The notes below the pieces were generated by a model. That model saw nothing but the letters and a program-made list of their open reading frames with translations. It was not told the DNA's origin and made no database searches. A stretch of DNA of 64,000 nucleotides from contig JAWQUS010000003.1 in assembly GCA_036365455.1 (NCBI GenBank), forward strand, positions 7,398,001-7,462,000, given 5' to 3'. A program made the position numbers and the translations under genes. Of the stretch, positions 45,711-55,869 are shown piece by piece. Position 1 is the stretch's first letter. Each line of letters starts with the position of its first letter. This DNA comes from Macrosoma leucophasiata (lineage: Eukaryota; Arthropoda; Insecta; Lepidoptera; Hedylidae).

Positions 45711-47033
45711 ATGTACTTATCGTGTTACATAAGATTCACACTGACAACAAATGATGATTACTAATGATTTTACATATCACGAAACATCAGTTTGGTATGA
45801 ATTCCTTGTATGTTAACTGTGCGGATTAGAATTCTTGAACGTATCTAAAGTAAGATGGGTCTAAACTTTATGATGTCCGATGTAACATAATTATATACAT
45901 CCTTAATCATTATGTCTGGATGTCAGACAGTATTGGTGATAATAGAAAATATGTGAGAACAAACGACAATCGCGTTAATCAAATTTAATCCGTATTAGAA
46001 TAATTTCAAGGACGATGTTACCAAGTTTGTTTGTAATTAATTATTGTAAAATTGTCGAAAAAAGTAATTGTTGAAGTATTGTTGCGGAAACAAAATTCGC
46101 ATGAACTCCGATGTTTTTTTTTCATTCGATGAACAGAACGTTGAAATACTAAATATTTGAATACTATATATTTTGTAAAATCATTGCTGTGATGGATATT
46201 AGTATTCAATGGCACGGATTTACAACATCGATATAAAGCCATAGATCTTCTAATGTTTAAGTCAAATGCGGTATTTTTTTTAAAGGTCAGTCTATGCCTG
46301 ACTAGTCCATCGTAATTAAACAAAAGGTCCTTCTAAACAAAACTTAAACTTCAGTCATAAATATTCATGAAATGACGATAAGCTAGTAAGTAATAGCTTA
46401 CAGGCCCATTATACAAATATAAAGGTAACTACAGGCTTTAATTTACCGTATCACATCGCTTAGTAACAGCAAGTTTGAACAAACAAGGGTGAATACAAAA
46501 TGAGGAGTGCAGTTTATTCTTTACTAATTGTTTAAGCTATGCAGCTGTGGCAATAAGGGAAAATTCGCGTGATTTCCACCTTCATAATGTAGGTGTCTAT
46601 GTATGTATTTTCAAGCCGAGTTCCTTACTGAGTAGGCAGAGAGCGTGGAGTATCACGATTCTAACTCACCTAACGAAAGTTATCATGTTAAACTTTTTTA
46701 TTTGGTAGAGCTCCAGTGATGGAACTCGCGGCTTAGGCAATGTGTGTCTTAAATATATCAAATTCCTAAGGTATTACTTCATTAAACTGAATTTCATTAT
46801 ATTCGGAAATATTTTCAAAAATTTAAAGAAAATTTTAATAATTTTCTTTATATATTATTAAGTATCTAATACTAACAATTAACATTATATTTATTTTCTA
46901 TATACTATGTATTTACATGAGACAGCTTTATTCTGACTTAGGAAAGTCCTTTTTTATTTTTAATGAGTACACAAATACCGTGATATTAACTAATTTTACC
47001 AAAAACGAAGTTAATTTATAATGATGATAACTA
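45711..47033. other. AT-rich intervening DNA
   Basis: No gene supported. TGTATGTATTTTCAAGCCGA...GAGTAGGCAGAGAGCGTGG (46,594-46,650) is a diverged RTE-like tail. TTGGTAGAGCTCCAGTGATGG (46,702-46,722) is a family-G head scrap. Confidence 0.5.
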
Positions 47034-47100
47034 CGAGGGTGGATCCAAAAGTTCGAAGCCCGACCAAGAAAATGAAAGAAAAGTGGGTCTAATTTTATTT

Positions 47101-47864
47101 TTATTTCTCGACATAGTCTCCATCTAGCTCAACACACTTCTTCCACCTGAATTGCAACTTGTTTATCCCCTCGAAAAAAAAAAGATTCCGGAAGGTCGGC
47201 GAAATACTCGTTTACTGCGACTATCACCTCATCTTTGGTCGAATTATTTCGAGCCACCCAAATGTTTTTTTAAATTTGGAAATAAATGATAATCTGAGGG
47301 GGCTAAATCCGGCGAATAAGGTGGGTGGGGCAGCAATTCGTAGCCACAATCATGGATTACAAACATTGTTTCAACCGAAGTGTGAACACGTGTATTGTCT
47401 TGATGGAACAAAACTTTCTTACGCAACATTCCCGGCCTTTTTTCTTTTATTTCTTCTCGTAGTCTTCGTAATAGGTTACAATAATAACTAGAATTAATAG
47501 TTTGACCTTTCGGTAAATAATCTACAAAAATAATGCCCTTCGCATCCCAAAAAACAGAAGCCATGACTTTGTTAGTCGACAAAACGACTTTAGCCTTTTT
47601 CGGTGTAGGTGAGTCAGATCTTTTCCACTGTTTGGATTGTTGCTTTGATTCAGAAATATGGTGGTGAACCCAGCTTTCATCCATGGTAACAAATCTGGAC
47701 AAAAAGTCCTCGGGATCAGTCTCAAAAAGTTCCAAACAGTCTCGCGAAATTGTGAATCGAACTCGTTTTTGTTCAGCTGAAAGCAACCTCGGGACCCAGC
47801 GAGCAGAAACCTTATGGAATCCCAATTCTTTCGTTATTATGTGTTGCACCCGGCCATAACTAAT
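47101..47864 (-). pseudogene. mariner transposase, C-terminal catalytic part
   Basis: Resumes directly after the LINE (ISYGRVQHII), followed by the WVPRLL motif. All three catalytic aspartates of the D,D34D triad are visible: VTMDESW, LFHQDN and SPDLAPSDYHLF. Two frameshifts lie downstream: one after HLGGSK near 47,243, and one in the homopolymer near 47,172-47,180 (FFFRG). The family-typical ending WKKCVELDGDYVEK and TAA (47,101) are readable in the third frame. Combined length with the N-terminal part is about 350 residues, normal for mariner. The core being intact suggests decay began recently. Confidence 0.9.
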
Positions 47865-47871
47865 GTCTGTT

Positions 47872-48886
47872 ATTTATTTATTTATTTATAACAGGTTCTT
47901 TTGTACTTACAGCTTAGCCAAAACGCACACAAGATAAATTACAGTAGATACATTTAAAGTTAACATGACGTACATACACTAATTACATTAAAAACATTAC
48001 ACATTTACTCAAAAAATCCCTTACACTAATGTTAAACAAATCGATATCCGGATTCTGGGCAACCAGAGCGTTGAGCAGACTCAGAGCTTGGTATGTCGGC
48101 GCAGAGCGGGCCGCCCGCGTGTGCGCCGGGGGCAGTTCGAACAACCGTCGCCGATGCTGCCTCACCAGACGATCAGGGACATACATTGCACAGCGAGACA
48201 GAGCGGAAGAGTTATCCACTTTACCGTTAACTAATAGGAAGTAGTGCGACATGATTGCACACTTCCGCCTTAACTCCAAGGTGTCAATCCCTACCATACC
48301 CCCAATAAAATGTGATGGATATAAAAAAGGATAATATCCGTACATTCTCTTATAGAGATATCGAGCAAACTTTTTTTGCACCTTTTCTATCATAAGTTTA
48401 TAGTTACTCTCATGAGGGTCCCATATTATGGCGTTATATTCTAACAGGCTCCGTACAAAAGAATTGTATAATGAGACAATGCTGTTCCGGTCGTGAAATC
48501 TAGATGTTTGTCTCATAACAAAGCCGAGGGACTTATATGCACGGCAAGAGAGCTCACTAATGTGCGTATTAAGTGTTAGCTTTGTATCCAAAGTCAAGCC
48601 TAAGTCTCGAACTGTTGACACACGCTTTAGGGAGATGTGGCTTATATTATAAGTGTGTAAAATGGGTGAGCGGGATCGGGTGAAAGTGATAGTCTTGCAT
48701 TTGTCCATATTGAACTCCAATTGATTAACCTCACTCCACTTTACCACACTATTCACGTCCCTTTGCAGCGCTTCGCAATCCGCAGTACTATCGATACCCA
48801 AGAATAGTTTCAGATCATCGGCGAACATGAGGCATTCCGATGTCTTTACAATATTTGGCAAATCATTTATCATTATCAAGAATTGC
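47872..48886 (-). mobile_element. 5'-truncated LINE inserted in mariner, 7-bp TSD AACAGAC
   Basis: Minus-strand retroposon of 1,015 bp. On the minus strand the target heptamer AACAGAC lies before its 5' end (48,887-48,893) and after its 3' end (47,865-47,871). Its 3' end is a (TAAA)n-type tail (ATAAATAAATAAATAA) rather than plain poly(A). The 5' truncation falls inside the reverse transcriptase. Confidence 0.93.
47983..48886 (-). CDS. LINE reverse transcriptase, C-terminal part (Jockey/CR1-like)
   Basis: About 300 residues open to a stop at 47,983. The fragment begins just before the INDLP motif (LIMINDLPNIV) and contains the catalytic FADD box (CLMFADDLKLF; FADD replaces the commoner YADD). 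It continues through KCKTITF, VRDLGLTLDTKL (the LGV/LGL thumb motif) and a C-terminal region with YNSFVRSLLEY and IEKVQKKFARYL. All are typical of ORF2 in Jockey-group LINEs. The fingers and most of the palm are missing, so it cannot be active. The frame is unbroken, implying a young insertion. It has no start codon of its own; the first Met is incidental. Confidence 0.88.
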
Positions 48887-49174
48887 GTCTGTTGTCTCAG
48901 CTATCTTACCGATGGTCAAACGTCGATCACCCAGTACGAGATCACAAATTTTATCGATGTTTTCTTTCGTGGTAGAGGTTGTAGGCCGTCCACTCCTAAG
49001 ATCATCTTCAATGCTCTCACGACCGCTACGCTTAAACTCAGCTACCCACTTCTTGATACTGGAATACGATGGAGCAGACTCCCCCAAAGTGCCCACCATA
49101 TCTTGATGGATGTCTTTTGGTGACAGGCCTTTTTTATTGAGGTACTTAATGACTCGATGTTCAATTTCCTCCAT
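48887..49174 (-). pseudogene. mariner transposase, N-terminal part (DNA-binding region)
   Basis: 96 codons from the ATG at 49,174 to the LINE junction. This is the TIR-binding half, with two helix-turn-helix regions expected of mariner transposases. Visible are the first HTH-like segment (LSPKDIHQDM ... SYSSIKKWVAEFKRG-type, residues ~17-50), the RSGRP linker typical of the family (residues ~61-65) and the start of the second HTH (DLVLGDRRLTIGKIAETTD). The frame is intact up to the insertion, after which translation would run into LINE sequence and stop. The rest of the protein resumes at 47,864. Confidence 0.88.
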
Positions 49175-49355
49175 TATTGAAAATCGCGTCAGAATGCTTC
49201 AAACAAATAATCACAGAAAATTTATATTGTGCAGTATCGGAATGAAACTGCGCACAATAAATCAATAGAAGACATACTAACAAATGACGGTAAATTTAAA
49301 AAGATGTCATGTCTCCTTGTCGTTTGGGCCACGAACTTTTGGATCCACCCTCGTA

Positions 49356-49740
49356 TTTTAAGGTCAAAATAATTGAAAATTTAAACTTTTTTTTCACAAA
49401 TAATTTACAATGTTAAAGGTAATTTGGTGTTTATACCGTTAGTGTGATTAATCAACACAGTTTTAGGTTTAGTACCGCAAACATCCTCAGTGCTATTTAC
49501 ACTTTCCATTTTCATGTGTTCTCGCACCATATTGTTATTTCCTTATTTGTTTTAAAAACGTTAAATATCGTCATTAATTTCTTGCTATTAACTAGAAACT
49601 TTTTTGTAATTTTATTATGCCTATTATAATAGAACATGAGCTAACTTTACAGTTTTTTGTATGAATCTAACTTCTGCCCTGTTGCAAGTCTACAATGAAC
49701 TGATCATCAAAATTAATATACAATTTTGTTTTCTTTTCAG
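49356..49740. other. AT-rich DNA leading to a splice acceptor
   Basis: No repeat was recognised. The end is a strong polypyrimidine tract and acceptor (TTTTGTTTTCTTTTCAG, 49,724-49,740). Confidence 0.55.
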
Positions 49741-49786
49741 GTTACCACAGCTTGCCGTCTCTGCGAAGATATTGTGCCTCCTGATG
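49741..49786 (+). CDS. candidate internal coding exon (46 nt)
   Basis: Bounded by a pyrimidine-rich acceptor ending CAG at 49,740 and a GTACGT donor at 49,787. Frame 1 reads V T T A C R L C E D I V P P D and leaves one base (G) for the next codon. A second frame is also open. The third is closed. The CxxC pair could be half of a zinc site, but no family is recognised. Balanced base composition, strong splice signals and lack of repeat similarity set it apart from surrounding DNA. It matches in phase the possible first exon ending at 21,968. Confidence 0.55.
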
Positions 49787-49856
49787 GTACGTTTGTTTAA
49801 TATTTTATAATAAATAATCAATGGAAGGTAGAGTTAAGGAGAACCGAGAACTATAC

Positions 49857-50129
49857 TGGTGGTAGAGCTCCAGCGACGGAGCTCGTAGGCACCAACGCAT
49901 TACCTAATATACTTGCCGCTAAATGGTAGTGTTCAGCACTATCGTGTTCCGGTCAGGTGGTAATGTACGGCCTTGTAATTGCCGGCACAGAGGTATAACC
50001 CCTTAGGCCTCAGGAGTGGTAACGCATCTGCATTTTAACCTTGGTCTTTTTGTGGGTGTCTATAGGCTGCAGTCATCACTTAACATCAATGTGAACTGCA
50101 TGCTTGCTTGCCACTTCCATAACATAATA
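49857..50129 (+). mobile_element. retroposon family G, full-length
   Basis: From CTGGTGGTAGAGCTCCAGCG to CACTTCCATAACATAATAAA. Lies 70 bp downstream of the candidate exon in the same orientation. Confidence 0.82.
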
Positions 50130-50295
50130 AAATCGTCTTATATAGAAAGGAACTTTAAAAAGTGTCCAGCGCAGCGATACGCTGATAATAAAGTTTCTGA
50201 TATCTGTCACAATGTCAATCGTAAAATCATGTGAATTTGGCTGTTGTATAGTGAGTGAAATGTGTTGAGTTAAAAATTATTTTTTCATGTTATCA

Positions 50296-50400
50296 ACTAC
50301 ATTTTGACCTTGGTCTTTGTGTGGGTGTCTATAGGCTGCAGTCATCACTTAACATCAATGTGAACTGCATGCTTGTTTGCCACTTCCATTAAATAAAAAA
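50296..50400 (+). mobile_element. retroposon family G, 3' fragment
   Basis: ACATTTTGACCTTGGTCTTT to CACTTCCATTAAATAAAAAA. Strongly 5'-truncated. Confidence 0.78.
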
Positions 50401-50429
50401 ACTATTTATAATTTATGAAGTGTGTATTT

Positions 50430-50615
50430 TGTACATTTACTGCGTGCGGCGCTTTTTTAATGACAGAGGCATAACAGAATAGGCGCCAAAGGTAGCTATG
50501 ATCTATATTCAATTATCTGGTTTCATATACTTAGATGTTTAAAGGCATTGTACTCAATTACAATCGATGGGAACTTTATACTAATTTGTCATTTCCATGA
50601 TATGAAAATAAAAAA
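50430..50615 (+). repeat. very diverged family G copy
   Basis: GACAGAGGCATAACAGAATAGG and TCATTTCCATGATATGAAAA are recognisable. The middle is degraded. Confidence 0.55.
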
Positions 50616-51005
50616 GTAATTAATTTGTCTACGGAATATATTTATTTCTACACTCTATAGAAATCTTTGCAAATTAAAAAAAACATGAATAAGAATGTGC
50701 AATATAATTATGCACTAAATAGCCAATAAAAAAGTCGAGTCTAATAAAAACATTTGGAAAAAGTCGAACCGGATTGGTATTATCAGATTACGGGATCATA
50801 AAGTCGTGTTGATGTGAGTTGCATAATTGAATGGAATTTTATAATAATCAAGAAATTCATAAAATATTATTATCGATAAAGATTTTCATAAGTATACGAC
50901 CCATTGGTATTTCCAGAGTATACGAGTGCATTCCCCGCATGAGATAACAAAAAGCATTATCATACATAAATTATAATAAAATGCATCATTAGTATCTAAC
51001 ATTTA
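50616..51005. other. AT-rich intervening DNA
   Basis: Nothing recognisable was seen. Confidence 0.5.
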
Positions 51006-51305
51006 ACTGGCTCAGTAGCCTAGTGGTTGCAGGCCACTACTACTACGATTCGATTTCCGGGTAGGGGGCCATCAGAGATAATGGTGTATAGTCCTATATC
51101 TCGGGTTTTATTGGGATTTTGCATTTTCTGGAAATTTCCCAGTACTTCCAAGTTCGGTAAAGTGCCCGGAGATGGCAACAGGCTCGCCATCGCCACCTGT
51201 TACACGAGCCAAAACGTAACCGGCGAATCGTGGGTGTTTGTATGCTTGAATGCCTGCATTGACCTCTGCCTACCCTTCGGGGATTACAGGCGTGCAGTTA
51301 CGTTA
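51006..51305 (+). mobile_element. tRNA-derived SINE (family S2), plus copy
   Basis: GGCTCAGTAGCCTAGTGG (box A), GATTCGATTTCCGGG (degenerate box B), ATCAGAGATAATGGTG, TTTCTGGAAATTTCCCAGTA, GGCAACAGGCTCGCCATCGC, CAAAACGTAACCGGCGAATC, CCTCTGCCTACCCTTCGG. Same order as 55,088. Confidence 0.82.
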
Positions 51306-51392
51306 GAAAGAATAGAATAATATCAATCAATCTAGAAGAATCAGTATTCAACATGTCGCTGTCTACAAACGGAATTGGTTTAAGATCGTAAT

Positions 51393-51442
51393 AGAAGTTA
51401 CGTAGTCCAGTCACTCTACCAACTGAGCTTCCGAAGTCCAAA
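51393..51442 (-). repeat. partial tRNA-like element (family S3)
   Basis: GTAGTCCAGTCACTCTACCAACTGAGCTTCCGAAGTCC is the 5' half of an S3 head in reverse. The T-arm half is absent. Confidence 0.55.
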
Positions 51443-52019
51443 TCTGATCGTCGAATATTTCTTTCACATTATTATTGCATCACCTAGGGGTAACAACATC
51501 TATTGCCAAAAATGCTATTTATGTAACGGATAAGGTCAACCGGGGTAAATGAATCTAGAAAAAAATAAGTTGCAAGTTTCGATGCAAATTATTCCCAGTA
51601 CCTACATTTCCACCATTCAGTTAAATATACATTTAAGATAATTTTGATCTACCCATTTCATTCACTTACTTTAAATATATAGAATAGTGATGAAATTTTC
51701 TATAATCGGTAGGAAAAGTTACATTTGCCCCTAGTTGGGGGTTAATGCAACTAACTGCCATTGTTCTTTCTCGACTCGATAAAAAACGATCAATATAGTC
51801 AAATTTGATGAGCTGTTACAGAATTGATAGGAATATGAACTTAATTACCATACAGCACTGCCTAGTTTTGTATAAAAATAGTTTGTTCATATTGAGGGGG
51901 CAAATGTAACTATTTGTTAAACAATTAGAGCGGGAAAAAAAATATTGAGACTATCGATATCACAATACTACAATAAAGTGCCTGCTACGTCTGTCTATGT
52001 GTAAATATGTATTAATTCA

Positions 52020-52450
52020 TTAATTAACTCACATCCATATTCCTAAATGGGACAGGAGCTAATAAGCTATGATCAATACCGATAAGTAACTCTACGGTAC
52101 GTAATACGGTACTTCTAGTGACAGTTTTCCGGCCCATCGCCCAGTTAACAGCACCACAAGCCCCAAAAACTCGTAGTCGCCTCTTACGACGCCCATGGGC
52201 AGAAATGGGAAGGGAGAATTCTTAAAGCGCTACTTCACGCCAAATAATATATGTTCGCGATGAATTCAAAAACTACTAAACGGACTTTCATACGGTTTTC
52301 ACAAATAAGCTGTGTGATTCATGAAAAAGATTTCGATATACATAGGTATAGTTTTACACGGATGGAATGTACGTATTAAGTTGATCTAAATCAAACAAAC
52401 AAAATTAAGGTTTATTAAAAGGTATTTTAATTTGAATTAATTTTCATTCC
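52020..52450. repeat. interspersed repeat fragments nested in the 51.5-kb element
   Basis: GTAGTCGCCTCTTACGACGC with CCATGGGCAGAAATGGG, and AACTACTAAACGGACTTTCA with CGGTTTTCACAAATAAG, have the look of lepidopteran retroelement tails. No second copy exists in the window to confirm. Confidence 0.4.
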
Positions 52451-53227
52451 AGTGGTTACTTTAAGTTAGGTCAATAATTTTTTGACGTTTTAAAGCAAAT
52501 AGACAATCTAAGTGTAGCTTTAATTTGACAACGATGTAATCATTTGTCCAATCACCAGATTCTGGCAGAATTACCCTATAGTTGGTAGTTGCCATTAAAA
52601 AAAAAAAAAAAAAAAAGATGTAATCATTTTTATTAGAAAATGGCCCGATTTAAATTAAGTGGCTGGATTGATCCGATTATTACACTTACAAATTATCTGT
52701 TAAATATATGAAGTATGAAGATAACAGGTAAAATATATTTCAATACGTAATTCACTTTTTTTTAATTCTTGCTTTTTGTATTTGCAAAGTATTATATATT
52801 ATGAGTTCCTTTAGAGAAAAAAACAACATCAACACCAACTCTTAACAATCATTTAGTTAACGGTTGGTTGTCTCTTTTATCTTAGTAGGTAACATCCGTA
52901 AATATATTATTATAACTAGAAATAACAAAATGTGTTAAACTTAATAAAATAAGTATAAATATAACCAAAACAAAATTAACATACGTCACGTAGCAGTTTC
53001 TAGAGAAAACAAATTATCCCAATATTTAAAAAAATCAAGTTCCTACCAACTAAATGATACAAATAATAATTACATACATTCAATAATATCAATATCATTA
53101 GGAAAGGTAACCACTGTTGAATTATACACATAGGTAGTGTACCAAAAAATATCGACACTTTACACATCGATAATGTGACATCACTAATGTTTTCGGTTTC
53201 ATACAAAATAAATATAACTACGTTAAG

Positions 53228-53340
53228 AAAAACCGACTTCAAAACTGAAAAGTAAAAAATAATAAAGATTTAATTGTAATTATAAACTACCTATTATTTA
53301 TATGTGCTATTTACTTATAGGTTTGAAGTCGGTGCCAAGC
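53228..53340. repeat. short inverted-end repeat (CCGACTTCAAA)
   Basis: AAACCGACTTCAAAACTG at 53,229 is mirrored by GGTTTGAAGTCGGTGCC at 53,320. Confidence 0.5.
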
Positions 53341-53391
53341 CTTAAACAAATCATTATATTTTAATCACTTAAATATGAATACGAGCAAATT

Positions 53392-53482
53392 CATACACTG
53401 AACAAAACGTAACCGACGAATCGTGGGTGTTTGCATATGTATGCTTGAATTCATGCATTTACCTCTGCCTACCCCTTCGGAC
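53392..53482 (+). repeat. 3' fragment of SINE family S2
   Basis: AAAACGTAACCGACGAATCG, TGGGTGTTTGCATATG and CCTCTGCCTACCCCTTCGG match the 3' half of the copies at 51,006 and 55,088. Confidence 0.65.
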
Positions 53483-53990
53483 TTAAAATCTGACACTTAT
53501 AGCTTCGTGACAATAAGATACCTCATTTAAATTGTTTAGGTGTGTCGATACAAAATTATTACACGACTATACGAAATCAATGAAAAAATTTTATCCACGA
53601 AGGAGTAAATAAGCTGTGTTGTGTCGTCGATGAGTAAATGTGTCATTGTCACTCGTTGTCATCTTGTTGTCATGCGCATTAGGACTTTCTAGGACGTCAG
53701 TGGATTCAACGCACTGTATGACAACTCGCCGTCTATTCTAATTCCTATAGTCTGAGGTGAAAGTAAGTAAAAAAATGCTCATAAAATAAAAACTGATGGG
53801 CCTATCTAAATCAATTTTTTATGGGACCAACTCGAAACTATTCCGCATCAAACAAAAAAAGAATTACGTAAATCGTTCCAGAAATTTCGGCGATATTCAC
53901 GTACATACATAAATATATATATATATACCGGCCGAATTGAGAACCTTCTCGTTTTTTGAACTCGGTTAAAAAATCGGGGCTATTGTAACT
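53483..53990. repeat. AT-rich DNA with retroelement tail
   Basis: CCGGCCGAATTGAGAACCTT...TTTTTTGAACTCGGTTAAAAA (53,929-53,971) resembles a retroelement 3' end. A TA run precedes it. No gene. Confidence 0.4.
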
Positions 53991-54512
53991 AAACTCAAAG
54001 TTACATTAACCTCATGTTGAGATTTTCACGCGGAAATTGTAACTACGCGTATAAAAGGTGATTAATCAAAGAAATGAATCCAAAAATTAAAAGAAAACAA
54101 CTTACGGTTTGGTATTATTGTGTCCAATAAGAAAAAAGTGTAGAAAACCACTCAAAAATTTTTTTTTTGTGCAAAATTTTACGACCGTGTTTTGCAATCC
54201 GCCACCATTTACCTTCGGCGGATTGAAAAAATGACATCTCAATCAAACAAATCTGATAATCTTGGCGCCATCTTTTAGGAGTAATAATGATTCGTCCGTC
54301 ATATCATAAATGGCGAAGTTTTAAAGAGCCTATTTAAAGGAGTTACGATGTTTAGTTGCCTTAACCCCATAGTTGCACTTGCCCCGGTTGACCTTACATG
54401 AAATTTTTAAGTTTATTAAATATTGCAAACATATCTATATAGGCCTTTATCTTTAATAGTTGTTCTTTTTTATTGATTTTTTTGCACACATGGGAGTGAA
54501 ATATTTGGAAAG

Positions 54513-54568
54513 ATAAATTCGACGTCTAGACGGGAATTGAACACGCGACACAAGTCCAGTCACTCCAT
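54513..54568 (-). repeat. partial tRNA-like element (family S3)
   Basis: GACGTCTAGACGGGAATTGAACACGCGAC and AAGTCCAGTCACTCC correspond to the T-arm and anticodon-arm parts of an S3 head. Degraded. Confidence 0.45.
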
Positions 54569-55085
54569 AAAAATGTGAAAGAAAAAATCGTCAGTCAGAT
54601 CTAGATTTTGGAAGCTCAGTAGATAGGAAGAAGTTACGTAATTAGTAAGGTCATTTAAACGGTAAAAAGGATCGGTAATATCAATTGCATTCGCTATAAT
54701 TTTATTCACATTAGCCGGGCTTAATGGAATAATGTAAGCCGAACGCAGCGACATCCATACGCAATGTAATAGTGCTTTGAACAGTTATTATATATGTACT
54801 ATCGGGGAATTATCTGTTTGAACACACGGACACATTATGCGATGGTAATTAAAGCTTTAGGTCATAATCTAAAATATCCTACCTATCCATACCTAATATC
54901 AAATACCATAAAATGGTAATCCCTACATAAAATATGTCCTAAACTTGTTTGTCATAAATCTTACAACAGTCAATCGATCAATGGCGGTCAAACTATTCCA
55001 ATGTTGGGTGGGGTAGTAATAATAACAACGCGGGATGAGCAGCAGCGTCCCGCATTAAATATTATAATCCGTTGATAATCTGTTA
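54569..55085. other. AT-rich intervening DNA
   Basis: Nothing recognisable was seen. Confidence 0.5.
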
Positions 55086-55087
55086 AC

Positions 55088-55410
55088 TGCCTCAGTAGCC
55101 TAGTGGTAGCAAGTTACTACTACTACGCTGGGGTCCTGGGATCGATTCCCGGGTAGGTAGTAGGGCTATCAAAGATAATGGTGTAAAGTCCTTTATCTCT
55201 GGTTCTATTGGGATTTTTCCATTTTCTGGAAATTTCTCAGTAACCTCAAAGTTTGGTAATGTGCCCGGAAATGGCAAAAGGCTCGACATTGCCACCTGTT
55301 ACATGGGCCAAAACGTAACTGGCGCATCGTGGGTGTTTGCATGTACGAGTATTCTCGAATGCATGCATTTACCTCTGTCTACCCCTTCCTATAACAGGCG
55401 TGAAGTTACG
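55088..55410 (+). mobile_element. tRNA-derived SINE (family S2), best-preserved copy
   Basis: Head TGCCTCAGTAGCCTAGTGGT (box A) and GGGATCGATTCCCGGG (box B). Body CTATCAAAGATAATGG, TTTCTGGAAATTTCTCAGTA, ATGGCAAAAGGCTCGACATT and GGGCCAAAACGTAACTGGCG. End CCTCTGTCTACCCCTTCC ... GGCGTGAAGTTACGTTG. Confidence 0.85.
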
Positions 55411-55787
55411 TTGATTGTAATATTACAAAATGAGAGGTCCCGTTGCAGATGTGTTGTCGCTCTTAAGGATTAAGGAATTTTACTTCTTTCCCGAAAATTA
55501 TACATCACCATGTATTGTCACCGTTAAATTCACTGAATGACATTACTAACCACGTTAGAACGCGGAGCCATAATAAATGTTTATGCTCTACCTAATCATA
55601 AAATTAATTCATCATAAAATATAAGTAAGACGTATACATAAAATATGTAGCACGTATTTGCTGTAGTCGTAGCTTAGAAAATTCGAACAAAATATTAGAT
55701 ATAAAAACCTGGTTGAAAAATAGGTCAAGTGCTAGTAAGACTCGCGTTCCTTACAATAATGGGATTTTTTATATGTTACCACTAGCT
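55411..55787. other. AT-rich intervening DNA
   Basis: Nothing recognisable was seen. Confidence 0.5.
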
Positions 55788-55866
55788 GTGCCCGCGACTT
55801 CGTCTACGTGAGAAAAAATATGATTGTTCAGTATCTACCCGAATGAAGTCGTGGGCGCAGCTAGTA
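55788..55866. repeat. short element with inverted ends (ACTAGCTG...CAGCTAGT)
   Basis: ACTAGCTGTGCCCGCGACTT and GAAGTCGTGGGCGCAGCTAGT are imperfect inverted repeats enclosing ~38 bp. The phrase is common in lepidopteran repeats; an echo is at about 4,605. Confidence 0.7.
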
Positions 55867-55869
55867 TAT

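Larger units (their letters stand above)
47034..49353 (-). mobile_element. mariner transposon, complete ends, interrupted by a LINE
   Basis: Both ends start CGAGGGTGGATCCAAAAGTT (inverted) and are flanked by TA (47,032-47,033 and 49,354-49,355), the Tc1/mariner target duplication. Subtracting the 1,015-bp LINE and one 7-bp duplication leaves 1,298 bp, the normal size of a mariner. The transposase runs on the minus strand. Protein style is closest to the irritans/related groups by eye (e.g. KVMASVFWDAKGIIFVDYL). It was once autonomous and is now dead through frameshifts and the insertion. Confidence 0.93.
51533..54394. mobile_element. 2.9-kb TIR element, TA-flanked, with nested repeats
   Basis: Left end AGGTCAACCGGGGTAAATG and right end (inverted) AGGTCAACCGGGGCAAGTG, each next to TA. 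The CCGGGG/CCCC-AAATGTAACT motif recurs inside both termini (51,720-51,750; 51,895-51,915; 53,975-54,010; 54,050), giving subterminal repeats. No transposase frame is seen. The middle (about 52,020-53,970) is filled with unrelated repeats, so the original element was shorter. Superfamily is uncertain: TA would fit Tc1/mariner, TAA/TTA cannot be excluded. Confidence 0.6.

Noticed and set aside
48827..49123. Plus-strand frames across the mariner N-terminus
   Set aside because: They are antisense to the transposase reading frame that has family motifs.
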